The notes under the pieces were generated by a model. The model was not told where the DNA came from. It saw nothing but the letters and a program-made list of their open reading frames with translations, and did not search any database. Of a stretch of 64,000 nt of DNA, positions 1 to 9,192 are shown piece by piece. The DNA comes from Cyrtodaria siliqua (taxonomy: Eukaryota; Mollusca; Bivalvia; Adapedonta; Hiatellidae): positions 184,302 through 248,301 of the forward strand of contig JAWPHD010002627.1 in the NCBI GenBank assembly GCA_037043455.1, read 5' to 3'. Within the stretch, counting starts at the first letter, position 1. Each line of letters starts with the position of its first letter. The position numbers and the translations under genes are program-made.

Positions 1-708
1 AGAATGGCACATGGCCAGACCTAGAAGGTCAAGCATCTGAATAGGAACTGCTAGCTAATATGTACAAGTCAAGACATTGAATGGGCTAACTTGTGTTGGA
101 TTTATTTGAGTGCTAAGGTTATATTTTTTAAGTATTATCAAATGTGCTGTTTTATTTCCAGGGATGAATATTGTGTAGTTGATGGTATTATATGTGTGCA
201 TGATGTGTTGATGTATATGTGTTGTATTATTGTGTATAAACTTATAATAAATCTTTGTATGTTTTCTTCTTCATCGTGTATTAAAACATGGATTATTTAT
301 TATTGTTTATTGTATGTATTTCAGATGCTGCATGTTGTGTTGATGTTGTGTTGTATTATTGTGTATGTATTATTGTGTATGAAATTATTTTAGTAAATAT
401 TTTTATGAGTTTTTTTTTAAATAAAAGTCTTAAAACATGGATTATTTATTATATTGCTTATTATCATAAATATATAATTATATATGGCTTCCTAACATCA
501 CTTATATCACACAAAAGAGTGCCTTACCGTCAATACAGGCAGTTACCAAAAGCCAAAAAAAACGAACACAGGAGGGGGTTTTCCCCTCCCGTACCCTCCC
601 CCAGCACACGCTAAATGCCACTATGCTTGAAAATAATCCTGTGGAGTACCCTGACCTTGAACATTATAAAATTCATTACTTTTTAGTCTGATGAGTCTAT
701 TGTACATT
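1..708 (+). other. AT-rich intron sequence, no gene seen
   Basis: AT/GT-rich sequence with local reiteration: TAAAACATGGATTATTTATT occurs near 281 and 432, and TGTTGTATTATTGTGTAT near 221 and 351. The small open frames here have no recognisable domain and fit low-complexity DNA. The CPSF1 exon preceding exon a was looked for here and not found. Confidence 0.55.
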
Positions 709-709
709 G

Positions 710-1605
710 GGCCAAACAAAATAATATGTGTGATTCAGGTAACCCGACCGACCCTATTTATTTACCGCCGAATCGCCGACCCTATTTATTTTTTTCGGGT
801 TGAGAACGAATTTTCGTGGGTACATTCGGTAAAGAGTACGAAACACCGCGAAGTACGAAACGCCGCGAGTACGAAACAACGCATAATACAACATGGTGGC
901 GACCGTGTTCGCGTTTACTTTCGAAAGATGTATTCACGGCCCGGAAAAAAAATGATGAAGGCAGTCGTAAACCAAGCTACATTGATCGATATATTTCAAG
1001 AAAATCTCCACGATTCTGGCTTAAAAACCAGTTCATTTTAGTGTTTCACCTATAAGAATATGGGAGATGGAAGTCCCTTCGAAGTTCGAGGTATTTTTTA
1101 AACATGTGACACGATCATGAACATATTTAAATAAAAGTGAAGCCGTTTTCTTTCAACTATGTACGTTATTAAGGGTGAAATATTATAATAAATTTTAATA
1201 GTTTAAATATCAATGTTCTCCAGAAGTGGATGGGACACCGTTCACTTATATACCGAGTGCAAACTTTGCATCTTTGCAACACTCTTGTCAATTTCTTTTT
1301 AATATATTTCACTTTCAAAAAGGACTTAAAAACAGATATGTGCATTTTTATTTTAGTCAAATGAATTTATTTTGCTCTGACATGCTACATTTTTTTAAAA
1401 TATTGTCCTGGTTGTATAAAGAGCCAATAACCAAACAAACATATTAAGCAAAGTATTACAAAAGTATTAAAACACTGTGTTTGACCTATTTTTGGAACGT
1501 GTCGAGAGGAAAAAAAAAAATAAAAAAATAAAAAAAAATCCCTACCTACCTACCCTATTTTTTTCCCCAATCTTACCTGAACCACACATATTATTTTGTT
1601 TGGCC
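710..1605 (+). mobile_element. Non-autonomous TIR element (GGCCAAAC family), 896 bp
   Basis: Left end GGCCAAACAAAATAATATGT (710 on) and right end its reverse complement (1573-1605, finishing TTTGGCC), with TIRs of about 33 bp, one mismatch. Flanks are TT on the left (before an extra G) and TT on the right, consistent with a 2-bp duplication. Near-complete sister copy in opposite orientation at 60527-63058. The short open frames inside have no recognised transposase motif. Confidence 0.85.
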
Positions 1606-2071
1606 TTATTGTTTCTAGAAATAGTCACTCATTGAATCTTTTACCAGTTACAAACAAATGCAGGATACACAATATGTGCATACCTTGATACCATATCATA
1701 GAACTTTTAAAATAATAAGCTCAGTGAGGGTACCCTTCTTTTCAAATCTAAATCTGACATTTTTACGTAAAATTTATTACATTTTATATCATAACAATTT
1801 AGTAGAAGGATCACATTTGAGTTTCCTTTCTCTTTAAATATTATTTACAGTTTATTTTTTCGTCAAAACATTTAAGTATGTGATGCCATAGAACACCATG
1901 CTATATAATGTCGTCGTACGATCACATCGTATGTTTGTATGATGATGTATGTTGATTCAGTCTTCTCCGTATGACACCGAACAGGAATCTACCTCGTTGA
2001 TTTCCGTAATCCAGTGTTTTTAATGGACGACGAGACAATTCCGATGTACTCAAAGCTGAACGGAAACGATC

Positions 2072-2272
2072 GAACGACTTAATAAAAATGGTACTGCTAG
2101 TTACCTTGCTTGAGGCTCAGCATATATAGGGTTTTGCTTGGATTGGTCGGTCTGGTGTCAGTTTAATGTGACTGGGTGTCATATCATGTCATGTGTCTAG
2201 GCATGGTATTCCAGTATGGCAGCGTTATAAAGTTGAGCATAGAGCTTACTGCTACATTCAAACACTGATACT
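2072..2272 (+). mobile_element. SINE family A, head-truncated
   Basis: AATAAAAATGGTACTGCTAG, then TTGCTTGAGGCTCAGCATAT, GTCAGTTTAATGTGACTGGG and CAGTATGGCAGCGTTATAAA match the bodies at 44000-44190 and 50070-50250. The tRNA-like head is missing. 1606-2071 shows no feature. Confidence 0.75.
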
Positions 2273-2452
2273 ATATGACTGGAAGACTGTTAAAAGTGAC
2301 ACTAACCCAGATACAAACATATTTATAGTAAGCTTCTAACTGCAGAATATAGAATACTGTCCATTGTTTACTGTAAAAGAAGGAGAAGTTATCAACATAT
2401 TTCCTACTGTTTAATTTATAGTAACCCAACGTGCTTTATTTCTTTTTTAAAG

Positions 2453-2501
2453 AATGAACCTCCTACAAAAAAGAAGAAAACTGATGGTCCGTCTGACATG
2501 G
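2453..2501 (+). CDS. CPSF1: CPSF1 exon a (NLS-like linker)
   Basis: A short exon of 49 nt, codons 1-16 plus one base of codon 17 of the fragment. The acceptor is a T-rich tract ending AAAG and the donor is GTAAGT. It encodes NEPPTKKKKTDGPSDM, matching the basic EEPPSKKKR-type segment of vertebrate CPSF1 that looks like a nuclear localisation signal in a propeller loop. The phase-0 start is inferred from this match because the upstream exon is outside the window. The downstream join to exon b makes an Ala codon. Confidence 0.88.
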
Positions 2502-2937
2502 GTAAGTGATATTGCCATGCATAGTTCGGGCATTGTCTCACAAAATTAGGAAGAGGACAAAGCCTGTCTATTTTGGGGGTAAAAAAACCCAATTTTTTTC
2601 TCATTTTTGGAAAGATGTAAAATTTCATCAATTAGGTAAATATGACTATGCTATGATTTATTTATATTTTCATCCATTATTTATTGTAATTACTGACTAC
2701 TCAGTCAGAACTGACTTAACAGACCAATACACATTGCAGAATTAATGCTTTTTCTCAAATTCTGAGACACTGCTGCTTTCTGATTGGGAATAATTTCTGC
2801 CACAGTTTGGAAAAAAAAGTCAAGGTCTTACAGGCCCCTGTTACATAAGGTAAAAAAGCCCTGTTATTTAAAGTTAAGTAGTTTGTCAAGATATAACTTA
2901 TAAAGCTATATAATAAATTATAGTATCGTTTGGGTTA

Positions 2938-3290
2938 CGGCTATTCCGTTAAAACATACCCGGGACTCCAGGAAGGCAATTTAAGAAGCACCTATTGGTG
3001 AACCCTATTTTCCCCGAAATTCGTTTCTTTAAACTCAATATTGCATCTATGGGGATGTTCAATTTTAAAAACGCCTTCCTGGGGTCCCGTGTATGTTTTA
3101 AAGGAATATACATTAAGGGCTATTCCATTAAAACACCTGGGACCCCAGGAAGGCAATTTAATAAACATCTATGGTTGACCCTATTTTCTGAAATTTGGTT
3201 CTTTCGACTCAATTTTGCATCTATGAGTGGGTGTTCAATTTCAAAAGTGCCTTTCTGGGGTTCCATGTATGTTTTAATGGAATAGCCCTA
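2938..3290 (+). mobile_element. Two tandem MITE copies with long inverted ends
   Basis: Each ~175-bp copy begins GGCTATTCCNTTAAAACA then GGGACCCCAGGAAGGCAATTT and ends with the inverse (GTATGTTTTAATGGAATAGCC). Copy 1 is 2938-3112 with a degraded right end; copy 2 is 3119-3288 with TIRs of about 40 nt. No coding capacity. 3291-4600 is AT-rich intron in which I recognise nothing. Confidence 0.75.
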
Positions 3291-4625
3291 ACGTTATAAG
3301 TAGGAATATGGACACATTAATTCAAAAAATAAAAATAAAAGTATAATGAATTGAATTACTAGTATTGTATTGTTGTAAACTGCTCATCAGCACATTATTT
3401 TGGAGACTGGGAAATGCTATGTTGGAATCGGGGATTATTGCCCTACTCTTAATATCAAATATATTTCGATGATTTCTATGGTTCTTGACCTTGCTTGGAG
3501 GATAGACTGATGCACTGTCCTGTTAGAACCAAATTTTCCACATTTGTTTTATGAAATCAATATTAGAGGGAGACTCCTTACAACAGCAACTCATCTAGTG
3601 TCAAAACAAACTACGTGGTTTGCCATTTTTCTGTGAAATATTGAAGATGTAATAATAGTGGAAATGTTGCACCCACCTGCTGATTAAAAGTGTAACGAAT
3701 GGTTAGAAATATTCAGAAAATTGCTTTACGTTTTAAAGTTGTTTTAAAGTTCCCGGCCATGTTTTGTTTCATGAACATGTTTATGTTTATTTAAATCTAA
3801 ATCAATACACAACAATAGATATTTACAATTCACACATTGCAATATCTTTGAAAAGCGAAAATAAGATTTTATTTGATGACGTAGAAAACTTTGAACAGTT
3901 AAATTAATCCACAGGTAAATGTATTTATCAATTATCTGGCAATAGTTGTGCAGCTATACAATTCAGATTTACCTCATTTCCCCCTGCAGTCACGCAGTGG
4001 TAACAGTAGTATCTACGTCATGATAATACTTATTTTTACATACAACTTAGTAGCGGTTTTCAATATATGTTTATCTCCGAAACTGTCAAGAACTGTTCAT
4101 ATGATGTTTAAGAGTTAAATTTGTTAATTGATAATACTACAAAAAGGATGGCCATTCATCTTTAAATGACTTCAATGGTTTGAACTGAGTCATGATCAAA
4201 TTCTTGCCTAATAATAATCCGCACAAAGTGAAGATGAAGGACAAATTCCATCCAGTACTATAGAAGTAACACAATTACGATGAAAAACAATAATCAAAAA
4301 CAGTTTAAATCGATCGAAAACAATATGAATGTATTCCATAACAAAATTCTTGAATTTGTATGGCAAAATATTACTTGAAACACTCAATGTTTTGCCATAA
4401 ACAGACTCGTAGACTCCTTATCCTTTGCCAAATATAAATAAAAATTTGCCATACAAAGAAAATAATTTAAAATATTAACGTTCAATTAATGTTAGACAGG
4501 ATGGAAATGCACACATAGTTGAAAAAGTTAATTCTTTGACATGTTTTGTCTTCTAACGATGATGTCAAACTAATTATAGTAATATATAACGCTACATGAC
4601 TGTTATTTGATTGCTATTTCTTCAG

Positions 4626-4723
4626 CGTCAGATGTGACCATGGTAGAGAATCTGGATGAACTGGAGGTATACGGGGCCAGCGAAAACCCATCGGGGACAA
4701 CCATCACGTCATACGTGTTTGAG
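4626..4723 (+). CDS. CPSF1: CPSF1 exon b
   Basis: 98 nt, codons 17-49. The acceptor is TTTCTTCAG and the donor is GTCAGT in phase 0. The protein reads ..ASDVTMVENLDELEVYGAS.. ending ..TSYVFE, matching the vertebrate DEVDEIEVYGS..YSFEV block that precedes the VCD exon. Two decayed tandem copies of this exon and its 3' intron flank follow immediately (4804-5103); only this copy has an intact frame. Intron a-b is 2,124 bp. Confidence 0.95.
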
Positions 4724-4803
4724 GTCAGTTTGGGGTCATACTCGCTGTTTATCTTCTTGGCTTTGTTTGTGAATAAAAAAGCTGACAATGTTGGGTGATA
4801 TGT

Positions 4804-5103
4804 ATGAACTAGAGGTACATGGGGCTAGAAAGAACCCGTTTAAGATCACTATCACATAATGTGTTTGAGGTTAGTTTGGGGTCTTATTTGCTATATATCT
4901 TACTGGCTTTGCTTGATATCTTATTGGCTTTGCTTGTAAAAAAAGAAGCTGGAAACGTTGGTAAAATGAAAGAAAGAGAGGTAAATGGGGCTAGAAAGAT
5001 CCCGTTGGGAACCACCGTCAAATCATATGTTTAGGGTTGTATTTTCCATTTATCTTGTTGGCTTTGCTTCTGAATAAAAAGCTGACAATTTTGGTGAGAT
5101 GTG
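4804..5103 (+). pseudogene. CPSF1: Two decayed tandem copies of exon b
   Basis: The segment from 4656 (ATGAACTGGAGGTA) through exon b, its donor and ~75 nt of intron recurs at 4804 (spacing 148) and, more degraded, at 4965 (spacing 161). Copy 2 retains GTGTTTGAG followed by GTTAGT; copy 3 has lost the donor (TTTAGGGTTG). Both have in-frame stops. The two relics share GGGGCTAGAAAGA, absent from the functional exon, so relic 3 likely derived from relic 2. The intron tail GAATAAAAAGCTGACAAT is still clear after copies 1 and 3. Confidence 0.88.
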
Positions 5104-5525
5104 ACTTAATATGTTTACTTTCAGACATTCCTATTTTAGTCGAGATTAAGGATTTAAATTTGTATTTTCTCTTGCCTTTTTGAATAAAACAAAGACATAG
5201 GTGTTGCTTTTCCAGCAGCGAAGTTGCAGGCGACGGCATCAACATTTGACTTTTGCGTTTAGTCATTTTCTCACACCGTGTATGCACTAGACCTTTCAAA
5301 CCTTGCTCATAGTTGTATCTTAGGTTGTACATCAAAATGTGACAAAGCAAAAATGTGGATGACCTATGGGTGAGACCATGTATGTAGAAGAACTTAGGGG
5401 ACGCTGCAAGTTTTACTAAAATCAAAATATCCATGTGTCCCTTTAATTGTATAATTAAATCCTCATGGGTAAGCCCATGATTCGCTCAGATGGGTAGTGT
5501 TATAAAACAAACCTAATCTATCCAT

Positions 5526-5734
5526 ATTGAATTGAATTGAATTGAATTTCATAGTTGCACCAACAGCTAAGGTCATATGGCAACTTTCCAGCTTTAATTG
5601 GTTGAGGAAGACACCAGGTGCCCCATCGAGCAATTTTTTTCTGCACAGGCGGGCACCTATGTCGAACCTACAGTGGTGAGGGGCAAGTGATTTAAAACCA
5701 GAGACACTTACCACCCGGCCACGGACGCCCCCCT
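5526..5734 (-). mobile_element. tRNA-derived SINE, minus strand, with 11-bp target duplication
   Basis: Read on the minus strand it starts GGCGTCCGTGGCCGGGTGGT, an A-box-like head, then a B box GGTTCGACATA (about 5664), and ends in a short (AATTC)n tail (5526-5549 on +). TATCCATATTG flanks it on both sides (5519-5529 and 5735-5745). The open frame across it is a by-product of the SINE. Confidence 0.85.
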
Positions 5735-5825
5735 TATCCATATTGTGTTTTAAGGTAATGGTAATTTCCCGTGGTTTCTGTCAGACAATTACATTTACTA
5801 AAGACTCTTTTTCTATCCATATTAG

Positions 5826-5981
5826 GTGTGCGATAACATATGGAATATAGCCCCCTGTGGGAACATAATTATGGGGGAACCAGCATTTTTATCGGAGGAA
5901 TTCAGCACTACTGCAGACCCTGACCTGGAGCTTGTCACAACGTCGGGTTTCGGCAAGAATGGGGCGCTGTCTGTACTACAG
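5826..5981 (+). CDS. CPSF1: CPSF1 exon c
   Basis: 156 nt, exactly 52 codons (50-101), phase 0 at both ends. The acceptor is CCATATTAG, which has an unusually weak pyrimidine tract, and the donor is GTGAGT. It encodes VCDNIWNIAPCGN, then MGEPAFLSEEF, then SGFGKNGALSVLQ. This is the strongly conserved 'GEPAFLSEEF..GKNGALSVLQ' block of CPSF1, part of a beta-propeller. The translation continues in frame with SIRPQVVTTFELP of the next exon. Confidence 0.97.
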
Positions 5982-6544
5982 GTGAGTAGTCATTTTTCTC
6001 GCATGGTTCAGTTCTCTCCCCCTGGGTGAGATAATCGAGGACTCGGAAGAGCTAAGAACTGGTGATGTGAACAAAAAAGAGACGTCCAAAATGTTCGAAT
6101 ATTTAAACATAAAATGTGCAGAAAAATAATTTCACATGCCCATGTTAAGGGTATTTTAGTCAAAAAAAATAAAACCCACACCTGCTAAAATGTGCAAGAC
6201 TGGGATATCAAAACCTGGGAAACGAGATATGTGGACAGAACTAACAACTTGACATTTTATGCAGCGTTTTGAGTTGTTGATGGCAGTGAAATTGCAATAA
6301 GTTTATTATTTGTTAGTATACTGATTATTAGTTAAGTAATATAACAAGTTGGTAGATTTATTTTTATTCGCTTTGTAAAAGGCAAATTCAGGGCATCAGA
6401 TAAAAGGCCAAAACAATTTCAGGCCTTGGGTTAAAGGCAAAAGAAATGTTCTGAAGGGCAAACAAGTTTGGAGTTGGGTAAAGTAAATAATTCCTAAACT
6501 GTTTCAACATTCACATACTGATCCATGTGTTCTGTATATTACAG

Positions 6545-6727
6545 AGAAGTATTCGACCTCAGGTGGTTACCACATTTGAGTTGCCCAGTTGTGTCAACAT
6601 GTGGACGGTTAGAGGACCAAAGACAGCTGAGACAAAGGAGACGAAGGAGGGTGCTGAGGGAGAAAAACAGCCGGAATTACAGGACGGTCACGCTTTCTTG
6701 ATTCTCAGTCGACCCGACTCCAGTATG
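6545..6727 (+). CDS. CPSF1: CPSF1 exon d
   Basis: 183 nt, 61 codons (102-162), phase 0 both ends. The acceptor is TATATTACAG and the donor is GTAGGA. It begins RSIRPQVVTTFELPSC, has the MWTV motif, then a Lys/Glu-rich acidic-basic linker (residues ~128-150 of the fragment) where vertebrate CPSF1 also has a variable charged loop, and ends HAFLILSRPDSSM, the conserved FLILSR-D-ST-M block. The linker is expected to be solvent exposed and variable. Confidence 0.97.
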
Positions 6728-6774
6728 GTAGGATTGTGTTGTATGTTTATATAATAATAGCTGTTCTACTGTGT

Positions 6775-6960
6775 TAATTGATACATGTCCCTGCGGGTTT
6801 GAATCCCACTTGGAGCTGAACATGTAAGTGAGAAATTGTTGATTCTTACGAATGGCGGAGGTATTCATTACTGGTTCTACCCAAGAATAAGTGGGTGGTC
6901 TGCCTCCATCATAAATAGCCTAAAATGTGCTGAAAGTTGAACGATGTATACACAAAACCA
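6775..6960 (+). mobile_element. tRNA-derived SINE fragment, family C
   Basis: B-box-like GGGTTTGAATCCCACTTGGA, then TTGATTCTTACGAATGGCGG, TACTGGTTCTAC and CTAAAATGTGCTGAAAGTTG; the same body is at 12050-12236. It lies in the short d-e intron and ends in an (AACC)n-like stretch. Confidence 0.65.
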
Positions 6961-7101
6961 ACCAACCAAACCATGTATACACAAAACAGTAAGTTTGACC
7001 GAATTACACATACAGTTAAAACAGTTTAATCTCGACAGGATTTGCATTGCATGATATGTTTTAAGTAAAAAGCGGCAAATAACCTGTACATGTTGTTACA
7101 G

Positions 7102-7243
7102 ATTTTACAAACTGGGCAGGAGATTCAAGAGTTAGACCACAGTGGGTTCAGTACCCAGACGGCCACAGTGTACGCGGGGAACGTTGGCGAGGGTAGATAC
7201 ATACTGCAGGTCTCCTCTAGCGGGGTCAGGCTTCTGGATGGAG
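7102..7243 (+). CDS. CPSF1: CPSF1 exon e (source of a downstream 131-bp array)
   Basis: 142 nt, codons 163-209 plus one base. The acceptor is TTGTTACAG and the donor is GTAAGA. It encodes [36 protein letters not shown] and VRLLDG, matching the [24 protein letters not shown] block of the family. From 7141 the exon's last 103 nt plus 28 nt of intron are repeated in tandem downstream. I take the first donor (7244) because splicing there joins exactly in phase to VQQIQHIP of exon f. Confidence 0.96.
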
Positions 7244-7271
7244 GTAAGATTCACCTTGGTTACTTATCCTC

Positions 7272-7705
7272 AGTGGGTTCAGTACCCAGACGGCCACAGT
7301 GTACGCGGGGAACGTTGGCGAGGGTAGATAAATACTGCAGGTCTCCTCTAGCGGGGTCAGGCTTCTGGATGGAGGTAAGATTCACCTTGGTTACTTATCC
7401 TCAGTGGGTTCAGTACCCAGACGGCCACAGTGTACGCGGGGAACGTTGGCGAGGGTAGATACATACTGCAGGTCTCCTCTAGCGGGGTCAGGCTTCTGGA
7501 TGGAGGTAAGATTCACCTTGGTTTATATACTTATCCTCAGTGGGTTCAGTACCCAGACAGCCACAGTGTACGCGGGGAACGTTGGCGAGGGTAGATACAT
7601 ACTGCAGGTCTCCTCTAGCGGGGTCAGGCTTCTGGATGGAGGTAAGATTCACCTTGGTTTATATACTTATCCTCCGTGGGTTCAATACCCAGACAGCCAC
7701 AGTGA
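7272..7705 (+). repeat. CPSF1: Tandem copies of the 3' part of exon e with its donor site
   Basis: Copies of the segment starting 7141 begin at 7272, 7403 and 7539, with a truncated fifth from 7675; spacing is 131, 131, 136 and 136 bp. Each full copy contains the last 103 nt of exon e and an intact GTAAGAT donor. Differences between copies are only a few bases plus a 5-bp TATAT-type insertion in later ones. None of the distances to the later donors (131, 262, 398 bp) is a multiple of three, so use of a later donor would shift the frame. Confidence 0.93.
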
Positions 7706-7960
7706 AACATAACACATGTATTCACTCCATGTGATTCAGGACTTGTAAAGACAAGTGCCATAATTCTGTAAAACCATTCTGCCCTTCAAATTAGTTTCCC
7801 AATAAATAGACAGGGCCTCAAAAGTTGAGCCTTTCCACAGAAAGGCAGTGCCTCTTGGTTTTGTTGAGCTGCTTTAGCAAAATGATTCACAGATTATAGA
7901 GTACAGTGGTGTTTTGTTATGTTTCTTGTTAAGATTATTTACCCTGCAATTACTCCACAG

Positions 7961-8465
7961 TACAACAGATTCAGCATATCCCTATAGAGATGGGCACACC
8001 TGTTGTACATTGTTCTGTGGCTGACCTCTACATCCTGATCATGTAATCATTTGCTCCACAGTACAACAAATTCAGCCTATCCCTATAGAGATGGGCAAGC
8101 CTATCATACATTGTTCCGTGGCAGACAAACACATCCTGATCATGTAATCATTTGCTCCACAGTACAACAAATTCAGCCTATCCCTATAGAGATGGGCAAG
8201 CCTATCATACATTGTTCCGTGGCAGACAAACACATCCTGATCATGTAGTCATTTACTCCACAGTACAACAAATTCAGCCTATCCCTATAGAGATGCGCAA
8301 GCCTATCATACATTGTTCCATGGCAGACAAACACATCCTGATCATGTAATCATTTGCTCCACAGTACAACAAATTCAGCCTATCCCTATAGAGATGGGCA
8401 AGCCTATCATACATTGTTCCGTGGCAGACCCCTACATCCTGATCATGCAATCATTTACTCCACAG
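7961..8465 (+). repeat. CPSF1: Five upstream decoy copies of the exon f acceptor and 5' half
   Basis: A 101-bp unit is repeated at exactly 101-bp spacing, with acceptor-edge starts at 7961, 8062, 8163, 8264, 8365 and then the true exon at 8466. Each unit holds CTCCACAG followed by the first ~81 nt of exon f and a short intron-like spacer ending ATGTAATCATTTGCTC. In the exon frame every decoy runs QQIQ..HILIM and then meets a stop (TAA or TAG) just where the true exon continues SDEGNV. Copies 2-5 share AAATTCAGCC, whereas copy 1 and the true exon share AGATTCAGCA. Confidence 0.94.
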
Positions 8466-8641
8466 TACAACAGATTCAGCATATCCCTATAGAGATGGGC
8501 ACACCTATCGTACATTGTTCCGTGGCTGACCCATACATCCTGATCATGAGTGACGAGGGTAATGTCATGATGCTTACCCTGAAACAAGACACGCAGGGAA
8601 CCGGTGCCAGACTCGTGTTGACGAAAGCACTCATCTCTAAC
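8466..8641 (+). CDS. CPSF1: CPSF1 exon f
   Basis: 176 nt, completing codon 210 and covering codons 211-268. The acceptor is TTTACTCCACAG and the donor is GTACGT. It encodes VQQIQHIPIEMGTPIVHCSVADPYILIMSDEG then a variable loop and LVLTKALISN. Family matches are [23 protein letters not shown]. Among six tandem acceptor copies only this one is followed by the complete exon and a donor, which fits exon definition choosing the most 3' copy. Confidence 0.96.
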
Positions 8642-9004
8642 GTACGTTATTTATTGTTTATTTTATGCATTTTTGTGTTCGCTAGTTTTACTTCGCTGCT
8701 GTAACTATTAGTTCCTATTTAATCTTGGTTTATTAATTGTTTGTATTTCTGAAAATGTTTTTAGCTGGATTGCATATGCATAGCAAATCCGGGCTTATAG
8801 TTTGGCATCTTGACATTTTGGTTAAAGTTATTTTTTAATGAATGAATTTATGAGTTGGTAACTCTTAATTCGATGTACCAGTTTAGGTTTTGGATTGGCT
8901 CAGGTTAAAGCTGTTCTGAATTTGGATTTTCAAAATATTGTACAAGTACCTGTTGATGGCAGGATAAGGACTTTAACCTGTGTATGATGGTTGTGACTTT
9001 ACAG

Positions 9005-9153
9005 AAGCCTCGGGTGACCACCATGTGTGCGTATAAGGACCTGAGTGGCATGTTTACCACGGCGGCTCTGGAGGTAGAGGAGCAAGTGACAGTGACAGAC
9101 CAGCACTCCTCCGTCAGAACCTCCATGGAAAAAGTGTTCAGTATGGAGCATAG
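9005..9153 (+). CDS. CPSF1: CPSF1 exon g
   Basis: 149 nt, codons 269-317 plus two bases. The acceptor is GTGACTTTACAG and the donor is GTAGGT. It encodes KPRVTTMCAYKDLSGMFTTAALEVEE and continues into a poorly conserved Ser/Glu/Val-rich loop ending SMEH. YRDLSGMFTT is an invariant-looking CPSF1 motif, and the loop is where vertebrate proteins have a long variable insertion. The split codon AG|C gives Ser and leads into the TVDDEDELLYGD acidic motif of exon h. Confidence 0.96.
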
Positions 9154-9192
9154 GTAGGTGGCAATTAGGAATTATCTTCCACCCATGGAAAC

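Noticed and set aside
1..2452. Possible exon upstream of exon a (expected to resemble the KYTEKLQ region)
   Set aside because: No segment with matching residues and splice sites was found, so the preceding exon is assumed to lie outside the window.
5463..5741. 92-codon minus-strand open frame
   Set aside because: It lies across the SINE at 5526-5734 and its tail; translation has no domain and starts in the SINE head.
7090..7458. Exon e extended through the tandem copies as a longer coding exon
   Set aside because: Although open for ~215 nt past the donor, splicing at 7243 gives the exact conserved LLDG-V-QQ junction, while the later donors shift the frame.
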